Assembly (NCBI RefSeq): GCF_025150745.1
Contig: NZ_CP102282.1
Location: 1,189,501 to 1,253,500 of the forward strand
Length of the DNA stretch: 64,000 bases
DNA from: Eubacterium ventriosum
GTDB taxonomy: Bacteria; Bacillota; Clostridia; Lachnospirales; Lachnospiraceae
Reading direction: 5' to 3'
Each line of letters starts with the position of its first letter. Within the stretch, counting starts at the first letter, position 1. Positions 8,078-16,412 of this stretch are shown in pieces. The position numbers and the translations under genes were made by a program. The notes under the pieces are model-generated. The model made no database searches, was not told the DNA's origin, and saw only the letters and a list, made by a program, of their open reading frames with translations.

Positions 8078-9229
8078 ATGGACTTTAAGGAAAATTATTA
8101 TTTTGAAAAATACGAACAACTGGCAGTTTTGGCGGACACGCAAAAGTGCAAGACTATTTTGTCAAGAAATACAGATACTAATGAAATAGTGGTGTTTAAG
8201 GTAATGGACAAACACGGTTTGGATGTGTACGACAGGCTGAAAGATTTGGATAATAGCAACATTGTTGATGTAATGGATTGTTTTTTACATGAAGACAAAT
8301 GTGTGGCTGTTGAAGAGTTTGTTAATGGAAAAAGATTATGTGATGTTTTGCAGAAAAATATTCCAGTAGAAGTAATTGTTGATTACGTAAGGCAGATTTG
8401 CAACGGCTTAAAAGAAGTCCACAACAAAAATATTGTACACAGAGATTTGCAACCGAAAAATATAATTGTGGACAGACACAATCATATTACAATCATTGAT
8501 TTTGATATTGCAAGAATTAGAAAAGAAGAAGCCGATAGTGACACAGAATTTCTTGGAACGGCGGGCTATGCATCACCTGAGCAGTTTGGTTTTGCCCAGA
8601 CAGACAAGCGAAGCGACATTTATTCCTTGGGCGTGCTTATTGGCGATATGGTCAAGCCTTATGCTAAAACCGTTAGGGAGGTCTCGGGGGAAGAAATTGT
8701 GTACACCGGTACCAGTCTTACATTAGAAGAGCACAAGATAGTTGAAAGACTTGTGAAAATGAGCAGGAAATGTACTGAGATAGCTCCCGAAAAAAGATAT
8801 AAGTCAATTGAAGAAATTGAAAAAAAATTGAAATATATTAAACTCTACAATCAGGATATTTTAGAACCGGATGAATTAGAAGAATTAAGCTTTAGGGGGA
8901 TAATCAGAACCGTTCCGGGATTTAGGAAAAATAATATTTTGCACAAGATAATTGCAATAATAATGTATGTATCTGTTTTTGCAACATACATTGAAATAGG
9001 AACAAGCGTAATAAATGTCAAAAAAGGCTATAAATGGCTATGTGTTATTTTAAGCGAAATGTGTTGGATTATTCCATATATATATTTGACAAACATAGGG
9101 GATGTTGTTTATAGAATAAGAAAAAGAAAATTTAAGTACAAATTTTTTGAATATTTAAACAGAATAGGGATAGCATTGGTAATATGGTTGGCTATTTTAA
9201 TAATTTTGTCAATTATAACTTTAAAATAA
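8078..9229 (+). CDS. Membrane-anchored Hanks-type serine/threonine protein kinase
   Basis: Residues about 12-265 form a eukaryotic-like kinase domain: the invariant Lys is K41 in VVFKV, the catalytic loop is HRDLQPKN (121-128), the metal-binding motif reads DFD (141-143) in place of DFG, and ASPEQFG replaces the APE motif. A classic GxGxxG loop is not obvious. Residues about 285-380 contain three hydrophobic spans, so the catalytic domain faces the cytoplasm. There are no PASTA repeats, unlike PrkC. The key Asp and Asn residues are kept, so activity is plausible. It is divergent from the XRE-like gene and probably shares its promoter region. Confidence 0.88.
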   Translation: MDFKENYYFEKYEQLAVLADTQKCKTILSRNTDTNEIVVFKVMDKHGLDVYDRLKDLDNSNIVDVMDCFLHEDKCVAVEEFVNGKRLCDVLQKNIPVEVIVDYVRQICNGLKEVHNKNIVHRDLQPKNIIVDRHNHITIIDFDIARIRKEEADSDTEFLGTAGYASPEQFGFAQTDKRSDIYSLGVLIGDMVKPYAKTVREVSGEEIVYTGTSLTLEEHKIVERLVKMSRKCTEIAPEKRYKSIEEIEKKLKYIKLYNQDILEPDELEELSFRGIIRTVPGFRKNNILHKIIAIIMYVSVFATYIEIGTSVINVKKGYKWLCVILSEMCWIIPYIYLTNIGDVVYRIRKRKFKYKFFEYLNRIGIALVIWLAILIILSIITLK

Positions 9230-9302
9230 AAGTATGCCGCCAGCATAACAAAACAAAAGTGGAAAAGTGTAGAATAATGTAAGAAGAAGGAGGTATTATA
9301 TT

Positions 9303-9668
9303 ATGAAGACTTGGAAACTGGTATCAGGAATACTGTCAATAATTATGTTTGTATTTGTAACATTTCAGTCATGTGCAGCAGGCATAAGCAACAGTATAGA
9401 GGACAATGGAGAAGTTGGCGGAAGCGCAGGAATCATTGTTGCAATTATGTTATTGGCAGGTGGAATTGTATCAATAGCCACACGTAATTCAAAAGGCAAA
9501 GGCGGAAATATCGCAGTAATCGTATTATTTGGATTGGGCGCAATCATGGGATTCACAATGGCTGGAAGCTACACAGACCTTATAATCTGGGCAGCTTGGT
9601 GTGCAATCTGTGCAGTATTAGCACTTATCTCAATGATAAAAAAGCCAAAACAGATAGAAGAAAACTAA
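9303..9668 (+). CDS. Small four-span membrane protein of unknown function
   Basis: The 121-residue protein has four hydrophobic segments (about 5-27, 40-58, 68-86 and 90-110) and a short Lys/Glu-rich C-terminus. AGGAGG lies 10 bases before the ATG. It resembles small uncharacterised Firmicute membrane proteins of the DUF4064 kind, but I cannot assign a family with confidence. It is 73 bases after the kinase gene on the same strand and has a strong terminator behind it, so it may be the last gene of that unit. Confidence 0.75.
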   Translation: MKTWKLVSGILSIIMFVFVTFQSCAAGISNSIEDNGEVGGSAGIIVAIMLLAGGIVSIATRNSKGKGGNIAVIVLFGLGAIMGFTMAGSYTDLIIWAAWCAICAVLALISMIKKPKQIEEN

Positions 9669-9714
9669 TAAAAACTGCTATTTTAAAACAAATCCGAGGA
9701 CAACGGATTAAATT

Positions 9715-9776
9715 AAAAGAACTTATACCAATGTAAAAAGGGGAATACCTCTCGTTATATGGATAAGTTCTTTTTT
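9715..9776 (+). terminator. Intrinsic terminator after the small membrane protein
   Basis: AAAAGAACTTAT (9715-9726) pairs with ATAAGTTCTTTT (9763-9774), with adjacent CCA/TGG also pairing and a T run behind. A smaller hairpin, AATCCG/CGGATT, lies just upstream at 9691-9709. The long 30-base loop is unusual for a plain terminator. Confidence 0.75.
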
Positions 9777-9793
9777 ATTGTTCATTTTATGTA

Positions 9794-9969
9794 GCGTGGA
9801 GAATTTTTTTGGTGGCAAACAATAGGCAACTTTTTGAAATTTTGCGAGCATAGCGTAAGGCAAAAAACAACTGTTTGAGCCGTAGGCGAGTTTTGTTTTT
9901 TGTCTTACAATAGGCGGCGGAGCAAAATGATAAAAGTAACGTGTTTGCCACCAAAAAAATTCCCCACGC
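9794..9969. repeat. 176-bp near-palindromic element with 28-bp terminal inverted repeats
   Basis: The left arm 9794-9821 and the right arm 9942-9969 are inverted copies with one mismatch in 28 (starting GCGTGGRGAA, ending GGTGGCAAACA). Inside, TAAGGCAAAAAACAA and TTGTTTTTTGTCTTA form a second inverted pair, and ATTTTGC/GCAAAAT a third. The loops carry GAGC...GTAGGCGAG-type motifs. No protein is encoded. It fills most of the gap before sdaAB. The form suggests a MITE-like or REP-like repeat; copy number elsewhere decides this. Confidence 0.8.
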
Positions 9970-10003
9970 GAATCAAAAAATGTACTAAAAAAGGAGGCAT
10001 AAT

Positions 10004-10663
10004 ATGGATATTTTTGATATTGTAGGCCCGATTATGGTTGGCCCTTCAAGTTCCCATACGGCAGGTGCCGTAAGAATAGGATATATTGGGGGCAAGTTGT
10101 TAGGGGAGCCGGTTAAGAAAGCCAAGATTTTATTGTATGGTTCTTTCCTTGCTACAGGTGAAGGCCACGGAACTAAGAAGGCTATAGTTGCAGGTTTGCT
10201 TGGCATGGAGCCGGATGATTACCGTATTTCCGACAGCTTCAATATAGCCAAGGAGAAAGATATGAAAATTGAGTTTGGTGAGGCAAAGCTTAATGAAGGT
10301 CATCCTAATTCAGTGTTGTTAAGATTAGAAGGAATCAATGGCAACAAAATAGAAGTTTTGGGGCAATCTATAGGTGGATCAAGAATAAATATTGCCCAAA
10401 TTGATGGTATTGATACTAATTTTTCAGGAGAATGTCCTACCCTTATTGTTCATAATATGGATCAGCCGGGGCACGTGTCGGAGGTTACTTCCATGCTTGC
10501 CTACAAGTCGGTAAACATTGCGACTATGCAGCTATACAGGTCGGCAAAAGGTGGCAATGCGGTTATGGTAGTTGAATGCGACCAGCAGATTCCAAAGGAA
10601 GGAATCGAATGGTTGAAGCACGTTGAAGGAATACTAAAGGTAACTTATTTTGCAGGAATATAA
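10004..10663 (+). CDS. sdaAB: L-serine dehydratase, iron-sulfur-dependent, beta subunit
   Basis: The 219-residue protein begins with the SDH-beta signature IVGPIMVGPSSSHTAGAVRIG and ends with an ACT-type domain (about 145-219, PTLIVHNMDQPGHVSEVTSM). With the alpha subunit it deaminates L-serine to pyruvate and ammonia in the cytoplasm. AGGAGG lies upstream of the ATG. The alpha gene follows after 18 bases, so the two are almost certainly one operon. The two-subunit form is typical of Clostridia. Confidence 0.95.
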   Translation: MDIFDIVGPIMVGPSSSHTAGAVRIGYIGGKLLGEPVKKAKILLYGSFLATGEGHGTKKAIVAGLLGMEPDDYRISDSFNIAKEKDMKIEFGEAKLNEGHPNSVLLRLEGINGNKIEVLGQSIGGSRINIAQIDGIDTNFSGECPTLIVHNMDQPGHVSEVTSMLAYKSVNIATMQLYRSAKGGNAVMVVECDQQIPKEGIEWLKHVEGILKVTYFAGI

Positions 10664-10681
10664 ATTAAGGACGGAGAGTTT

Positions 10682-11545
10682 ATGTTTTATTATCATACAT
10701 TAAAAGAGTTAGAAGATTTAGTTAATGAAAATAAATTAGAATTGTGGCAGGTTATTGAACAGTCTGATATGGAAGAAAACGGAAGGACTAAAGAGCAGTC
10801 CTACGAAAAAATGTTAAATATGTATTTGGCAATGAAAGAGGCTGACAAAAATTATAATGGAAATTTAAAGTCAGCCAGCAAAAGAGCCGGTGGAGATGGA
10901 GAAAAAATTCACAGATATAATGTAGCTAACAAAAATATTTGCGGAAAATTTATTGGAAATGTTATGGAAAAAGCAATTAAGATGGGCGAGTCAAATGCCT
11001 GTATGCGAAGAATTGTTGCGGCACCTACGGCCGGTGCCTGTGGAGTTTTGCCTGCGGTACTTATTAGTTATCAGGAAGAATATAATTTAAGTGATGATGA
11101 AATGGTTAAGGCAATGTACGTTGCTGCCGGAATTGGCAAAGTTATAGCAGAGAATGCTTTTATTGCGGGAGCTGCAGGAGGCTGTCAGGCTGAAATAGGT
11201 TCAGCAAGTGCAATGGCAGCCGGAGCTTTAGCTTTTCTCCAGAAAGGAACAGTTAAACAGATTGTAAATGCAGCAGCACTTTCACTTAAAAACATGTTAG
11301 GGCTTACTTGTGATCCGGTAAAGGGATTAGTAGAAGTTCCATGTATTAAGAGAAACTCATATGGTGCTGTTAATGCAGTAACATCTGCTCAACTGGCTAT
11401 GGCGGGTATAGAAAGTGCAATTACACCTGATGATGTAATTGACAGTATGCGTCGTATTGGAAATAGCATGCCGGCATGTTTAAAAGAAACAGGAACAGGT
11501 GGACTTGCAGTAACAGAATCAGCCAATAAATATTTGGAAAAATAG
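10682..11545 (+). CDS. sdaAA: L-serine dehydratase, iron-sulfur-dependent, alpha subunit
   Basis: The 287-residue catalytic subunit carries the family's cysteines in AGACGVLPAVL, GLTCDPVKGLVEVPC and related segments, which bind the [4Fe-4S] cluster that dehydrates serine. A glycine-rich AAGAAGGCQAEIGSASAMAA stretch is also typical. GGACGGAG precedes the ATG. It lies 18 bases after the beta subunit gene. No clear terminator follows in the 177 bases before malQ. Confidence 0.95.
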   Translation: MFYYHTLKELEDLVNENKLELWQVIEQSDMEENGRTKEQSYEKMLNMYLAMKEADKNYNGNLKSASKRAGGDGEKIHRYNVANKNICGKFIGNVMEKAIKMGESNACMRRIVAAPTAGACGVLPAVLISYQEEYNLSDDEMVKAMYVAAGIGKVIAENAFIAGAAGGCQAEIGSASAMAAGALAFLQKGTVKQIVNAAALSLKNMLGLTCDPVKGLVEVPCIKRNSYGAVNAVTSAQLAMAGIESAITPDDVIDSMRRIGNSMPACLKETGTGGLAVTESANKYLEK

Positions 11546-11722
11546 TATCATAAATAATTAAACAAGTAATAATTATGTAAATTAATTGATAAATGTACAT
11601 TGATTTTTATTATAAAATTATATACAAAATTTTTTGAAAAGTAGCATTATAAGGCGGTAAGTGGTATTATATTGGACATAACTGCCCAGGCAGAAATAGC
11701 TTAGAACTATTAAGGAGGGACA

Positions 11723-13207
11723 ATGAGAGCTAGTGGAATTTTATTACCTGTTTCAAGTTTACCGGGAAAATATGGAATAGGATGTTTTTCAAAAGAAGCA
11801 TATGATTTTGTGGATGTTTTGAAAAAAGCAAATCAAAAATACTGGCAGATATTGCCTATAGGGCCAACAAGCTACGGAGATTCACCATATCAGTCATTTT
11901 CTACTTTTGCGGGAAATCCTTATTTTATTAGTTTGGAAAAATTAATAGAAGAGGAATTACTTACAGAGGAAGAATGTAATTCTGTTGATTTTGGTGAGAA
12001 TAATGAATATATTGATTATGAAAAATTATATAACGGCAGATTTAATCTTCTAAAAAAGGCTTACAAGAGAAGTAATCCAGAGGATGAAGGTTTTAAGAAG
12101 TTTGTAGAAGAGAACGGATTTTGGATTGAAGATTATGCCATGTTTATGGCTATAAAGGCAGAGCATAATGGGGAAAGCTTTGAATTGTGGGAAGATGAAA
12201 TTAGAGTAAGAAAGCCAGAAGCAATGGAAAGATATAGGGAAAAGTTTAAGGATGAAATTCTTTTCTATAAATTTATTCAGTTTAAGTTTTATGAGCAATG
12301 GTTTAAATTAAAGGAATATGCAAATGATAAGGGAATAAAAATTATTGGAGATATTCCAATTTATGTTGCCTATGACAGTGCGGATGTATGGGCAAATCCT
12401 GAATTATTCCAAATGGATGAAGAGGTTAAGCCTATATCTGTTGCAGGTTGCCCACCGGATGCTTTTTCTGAAGATGGACAGCTTTGGGGAAATCCTGTTT
12501 ACAAGTGGGATTATCATAAGCAGACAGGTTATACATGGTGGATTAAGAGAATTGAAAATAGCACAAAGCTTTATGATGTAATAAGAATAGATCATTTCAG
12601 AGGCTTTGATGAATATTATGCAATTCCTGCCGGTTCAAAGAATGCTGTAATCGGTAAATGGGAAAAAGGTCCGGGAATGGATTTGTTTGATGTCGTAAAA
12701 GAGAAGCTTGGAGAGATTAGCATTATTGCAGAGGATTTAGGTTATATAACAGATAGCGTACGACAGCTTGTAAAAGACAGCAATTTTCCGAATATGAAAG
12801 TATTAGAATTTGCTTTTGATGCAAGAGATTCTTATGAACCTTGCGAATACCTTCCTTTTACTTACTACAATAATTGTGTTGTATATACAGGAACACATGA
12901 CAACGAAACTTTATTAGGTTGGTTGAAACATGTAAATGATTACACATTAGGATACATAAAAGATTACATAGGTAGAGACATACCTGTTGGTCAGGAAATG
13001 GTAGATGAAATAATAAGACTTGCTCATTCATCAGTGGCAGACTTATGTATCATTCCACTTCAGGACTACTTAGGACTTGGAAATGAAGCAAGAATAAACA
13101 CACCATCAACCTTAGGTGATAACTGGAAATGGCGTGTTACGAAGGATAAGTTGACAGACAAAGTAGCAGATAAGATTAGAAAATATACAAATGTGTATAG
13201 AAGGTAA
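11723..13207 (+). CDS. malQ: 4-alpha-glucanotransferase (amylomaltase), GH77
   Basis: The 494-residue protein has normal GH77 length and all three catalytic acids: the nucleophile Asp290 in RIDHFRGF, the acid/base Glu337 in IIAEDLGY, and Asp393 in GTHDNET. It opens with the conserved SGILLPVSSLPGKYGIG segment. It transfers alpha-1,4-glucan chains between maltodextrins in the cytoplasm, feeding glycogen/maltodextrin metabolism. AAGGAGGG lies 6 bases before the start. It stands alone here, apart from the beta-glucan genes further downstream. Confidence 0.96.
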   Translation: MRASGILLPVSSLPGKYGIGCFSKEAYDFVDVLKKANQKYWQILPIGPTSYGDSPYQSFSTFAGNPYFISLEKLIEEELLTEEECNSVDFGENNEYIDYEKLYNGRFNLLKKAYKRSNPEDEGFKKFVEENGFWIEDYAMFMAIKAEHNGESFELWEDEIRVRKPEAMERYREKFKDEILFYKFIQFKFYEQWFKLKEYANDKGIKIIGDIPIYVAYDSADVWANPELFQMDEEVKPISVAGCPPDAFSEDGQLWGNPVYKWDYHKQTGYTWWIKRIENSTKLYDVIRIDHFRGFDEYYAIPAGSKNAVIGKWEKGPGMDLFDVVKEKLGEISIIAEDLGYITDSVRQLVKDSNFPNMKVLEFAFDARDSYEPCEYLPFTYYNNCVVYTGTHDNETLLGWLKHVNDYTLGYIKDYIGRDIPVGQEMVDEIIRLAHSSVADLCIIPLQDYLGLGNEARINTPSTLGDNWKWRVTKDKLTDKVADKIRKYTNVYRR

Positions 13208-13222
13208 AAATGGAAGTACAGT

Positions 13223-13351
13223 ATGAAGATTACATTAAAGAAAATTTTAATTTTTCCAATTTATTTATGTTACTATGTTATTACCGAATGGATTTTGGCG
13301 TTAGGAACAAAAGATCCTTGGGATAAAATGCGGAAATGGGCAGAAAAGTAA
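13223..13351 (+). CDS. Possible 42-residue membrane peptide
   Basis: ATG at 13223 opens a 42-codon frame ending in TAA. The product starts MKITLKKILIF, has one hydrophobic span (about 7-28) and ends with an amphipathic, Trp-rich tail DPWDKMRKWAEK. The positive-inside start, the single span and the strong terminator just behind it (13378-13441) look like a real small protein. The ribosome site (GGAAG) is weak, and an overlapping frame starts at 13210. The function is unknown. Confidence 0.4.
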   Translation: MKITLKKILIFPIYLCYYVITEWILALGTKDPWDKMRKWAEK

Positions 13352-13377
13352 ATGGTTAAAAACTAATGAAATGTATA

Positions 13378-13441
13378 AAAAAGCAAGAATACAAGTAGCA
13401 TTTAGCTTATGGCAGAAGCGGAACCTAGTATTCTTGCTTTT
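13378..13441. terminator. Bidirectional terminator between convergent units
   Basis: AAAAAGCAAGAATAC pairs with GTATTCTTGCTTTT around a structured loop. A-rich and T-rich flanks allow it to work for both the malQ side and the minus-strand sigma-like gene. Confidence 0.8.
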
Positions 13442-13460
13442 ATTATTGGAATTACATCCT

Positions 13461-14375
13461 TTATTTCTTATTAACTCTCCACTCCAACGGATCTTTTTCA
13501 GGTCTTGCAAATGCTTCTTCAGTTGATATTCCATCAGAAGTACCATTAGCCTCAGAACCGTCAGTAATCTGTGTGTCTTCGTTAACTGACAATGTATCAA
13601 GAGAAGTCTTTAGCAATATAGAAGCTTCATCTTTTGAAATGTTCATGGCTTTGGCAAGTTCGTCTAATTCAGGTACACGACCAAGTTTCTCACTTAAATT
13701 CTTAGTAACTTCGTCAAGTCTGTTAAGTTTGTCAGCAAGATGCTGCCCAATTCTGTCTGAGTTAATCTGAACATTAACAGTATTATTAATTGCATCTTCA
13801 ATTCTACCTGAAATAAATGAATGAAAATCGCCAACAGATTCTGTGTAATCAGAAACTGCAAGCATTAAACCAACATTACCCTCTTGAATTAAGTCTCCAA
13901 AGTTAACGCCTTTTCCACGATGACTTTCAGCAATTTTTGCAACTAAAGAAAGATTAGCTTCAACAATCTTAGATGAAACGGAAGTATCACCGGCTAAAAG
14001 CTTGTCAATTAAATCAGCCTCTTCATCTTTTGAAAGATTAGGAAGGGCTTCCATTTCTTCCATATACATCTTAATAAAAGATAATTCTTCTTCTGATTCA
14101 ACATGGTTAGAAACAGAAACAGTTTCAGAAATAGTTTTATCGGCCGAAGTTTCAGGAGCGTCATCAGCCAAAGGATTATTGGCTGGTGGAGTAAATCCCT
14201 CAACCTCAACTTTATTAAGGGCAAGATAGTCGTAAATAAACTGATACTGGCTATCATCATCAATTAAATCTTTAAAATATAATTTTACATCATCCATTGT
14301 TACATGGTTAGCATTGGCAGCAGCAAAGTCTACCAATGAAGTAAGAGCTTCATTAAATAATAATTTTTTATCCAT
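13461..14375 (-). CDS. Sigma-70-like protein with regions 1.1, 2 and 3 but no region 4
   Basis: Residues 1-60 resemble sigma region 1.1 (DDVKLYFKDLIDDD, FIYDYL). About 95-125 resemble region 1.2. About 130-195 match region 2.1-2.3 (VEANLSLVAKIAESHRGKG, FGDLIQEGNVGLMLAV). About 205-265 match region 3 (LGRVPELDELAKAMNISKDE). The protein then ends in an acidic tail at residue 304, so region 4, which binds the -35 element, is absent. The usual aromatic WWIRQ stretch of region 2.3/2.4 is replaced by FISGRIEDA. It may bind core RNA polymerase without normal promoter recognition. GAGGTG precedes the start. The molecular role is unknown. Confidence 0.75.
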   Translation of the reverse strand: MDKKLLFNEALTSLVDFAAANANHVTMDDVKLYFKDLIDDDSQYQFIYDYLALNKVEVEGFTPPANNPLADDAPETSADKTISETVSVSNHVESEEELSFIKMYMEEMEALPNLSKDEEADLIDKLLAGDTSVSSKIVEANLSLVAKIAESHRGKGVNFGDLIQEGNVGLMLAVSDYTESVGDFHSFISGRIEDAINNTVNVQINSDRIGQHLADKLNRLDEVTKNLSEKLGRVPELDELAKAMNISKDEASILLKTSLDTLSVNEDTQITDGSEANGTSDGISTEEAFARPEKDPLEWRVNKK

Positions 14376-14487
14376 TTTACACCTCGTCTATAATAAATAA
14401 ATGATACATAAAAGCCTTGCAAAAATCAAGGATAATGGGTAACATTTAATATAGTAAAAATTATAGCAGAATAATTAGGGGATTAAA

Positions 14488-15624
14488 ATGGAACAAATAT
14501 TAAAAAAAATATATAAAAGTAGAATTTTCGGACTTATAAGCATACTGTTTTTTATTGCAGTGTGTATGGGAATAGGAGCTTTTGCAGCCTACGTTAAACA
14601 CGTTTCCAATCCGACGGAGCAGGCGGTTACATATTTTAGAGCTTTTATGCAACAGGATTATGACACAATGTACAATCTTTTGGACAAGAAAGACGGCTAC
14701 TATATTAGCAAGGACAGATACAAGGAAATAATGCAGAAAACAAAAGAATCAATGACAATAGATTCTTACAAGATTAACGATCCTAGAAAAGAAGACGGAC
14801 AATATGTGGTAACAATTGAATGCACAGATGATGATACGGATAGCTCTCAGAATATGAATATTTATTTAAATAAGAAGATGCATCTGCCTAAGTTAAAGCC
14901 TGACTACAAGGTAGATATTGAAAAAATGCTAGTTAAAAATCTTACAATAAAGATTCCACAGGGAGACAAGCTTACAATTGCAGGAATTGAAATTACAGAT
15001 AAAGACGCAAATATTACAACAGAAAATAATATTCAAATATATAATTTTAAGGCTATTTTAAATGGAAATTATAAAATAACATGTGAGAATGAATATTGTG
15101 CAAAAAATACACTTGCAAATGTTATAAAAAAAGATATGGAAGTGGATTTGACAAAGAGTTGGTACACAGCAAATGACCGGTACACTTCAAAAATAACAAA
15201 CAGCGTTACGGATTTTATGAATAAATATTATAGTGCCGCAAGAAACAGAAGCAAAAGCGATAAAAAACTTATGGCATTTATAGATGACAAAAAGCTTCAA
15301 AAATCCGTATCAAAAACAGTAGAAGAAACAATGTCAGGTCTTTATTGGTCGGATAAGAAGAACATAGACAAGTACAAGGTATCTGATTTTAAAATTAAGG
15401 ATTTGAATAGTACAATAAAATACCACAGTAAAAGTAAAGATTTTCAGGTAACATCTACATACAACTATGACTACACATGTACAACTGACATTGCAACATA
15501 TACAAGTTATGTGTATAAATATTCAGGAAGTTGTAAGGCAACATTGAAGATTACGTACAGCATAGACAATGGAAATCTTAAGATTAAGAATGTTAAATTA
15601 AGTGAAAAACAAAAAAGAAAATAA
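14488..15624 (+). CDS. Membrane-anchored extracytoplasmic protein, TcaA/NTF2-like
   Basis: The 378-residue protein has one N-terminal membrane span (about 14-36) and a long Lys-rich outside part. Residues about 45-110 (PTEQAVTYFRAFMQQDYDTMYNLL) look like the NTF2-like domain found in MecA_N and TcaA-type proteins. A middle beta-rich domain (about 150-220) and a C-terminal domain (about 240-375) follow. TcaA relatives act at the cell envelope in glycopeptide response; that link is distant here. It is divergent from the sigma-like gene with 112 bases between the starts. The assignment is by overall pattern, not a diagnostic motif. Confidence 0.55.
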   Translation: MEQILKKIYKSRIFGLISILFFIAVCMGIGAFAAYVKHVSNPTEQAVTYFRAFMQQDYDTMYNLLDKKDGYYISKDRYKEIMQKTKESMTIDSYKINDPRKEDGQYVVTIECTDDDTDSSQNMNIYLNKKMHLPKLKPDYKVDIEKMLVKNLTIKIPQGDKLTIAGIEITDKDANITTENNIQIYNFKAILNGNYKITCENEYCAKNTLANVIKKDMEVDLTKSWYTANDRYTSKITNSVTDFMNKYYSAARNRSKSDKKLMAFIDDKKLQKSVSKTVEETMSGLYWSDKKNIDKYKVSDFKIKDLNSTIKYHSKSKDFQVTSTYNYDYTCTTDIATYTSYVYKYSGSCKATLKITYSIDNGNLKIKNVKLSEKQKRK

Positions 15625-15708
15625 TTTGAAGGAAAAATCAAATAAAAATTTAAACAAAAAAATTAAAGACAAAATAAAAAATGATTCAAGGAAATAATGG
15701 AGGAAACT

Positions 15709-16305
15709 ATGTCAAAAGAAATTTGGAGACCGGGAAATATGTTATATCCCCTTCCATCTGTTTTGGTTACTGTGGCAGATGATGAGGGAAATGATAATGT
15801 GTTGACAGTTGCGTGGACAGGAACGGTATGCTCAGACCCGGCAATGGTTTACGTTTCAGTAAGACCTTCAAGATACTCACATCATATGATAAAAGAAACA
15901 GGGGAATTTGTAATCAATCTGACAACAGAAGAATTGGCATATGCCACAGATTATTGTGGAGTAAAGTCAGGTAAGGATGAGGACAAGTTTAAGAATGCAT
16001 CATTAACAAAAGAACCTGCAAAATATGTTAAGGCACCTTTGATTAAGGAAAGTCCTGTAAACATTGAATGCCAGGTAACAGATGTTGTTCCATGTGGCAG
16101 TCACGATATGTTTGTGGCGAAAGTACTTTGCGTACACGCGGACAAAAAATATATGGACGAAAATGGAACATTTAGTTTTGAAAAGGCAAAGCCGATTGTA
16201 TATTCTCACGGCTGGTATTATGGTCTTGGTAAAAAAATAGGCAAGTTTGGATATTCTGTAATTAAGAAAAAAGCAGCAAAAAAGAGATACAGAAAAAACA
16301 AATAA
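15709..16305 (+). CDS. Flavin reductase-like FMN-binding protein (DIM6/NTAB family)
   Basis: The protein (about 198 residues) shows the flavin reductase split-barrel pattern: PGNMLYPLPSVLVTVAD, NVLTVAWTGTVCSDPAMVYV, RPSRYSHHMI and GEFVINL. Such proteins bind FMN and reduce flavins or act as small oxidoreductases in the cytoplasm. The C-terminus is unusually basic (KKKAAKKRYRKNK). I start it at ATG 15709 because GGAGG at 15699-15703 serves that codon; the in-frame ATG at 15697 lies before the ribosome site. No partner gene is obvious. Confidence 0.85.
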   Translation: MSKEIWRPGNMLYPLPSVLVTVADDEGNDNVLTVAWTGTVCSDPAMVYVSVRPSRYSHHMIKETGEFVINLTTEELAYATDYCGVKSGKDEDKFKNASLTKEPAKYVKAPLIKESPVNIECQVTDVVPCGSHDMFVAKVLCVHADKKYMDENGTFSFEKAKPIVYSHGWYYGLGKKIGKFGYSVIKKKAAKKRYRKNK

Positions 16306-16412
16306 ATATTCAAAAATGTCTAAAGATTAGTTTGACAGATAAAGAGAAATTAATTTGCCAAGCAAGAATGAAAAATAATTTAATCAAAATAACTGTTTAA
16401 GGATGGCAATAT

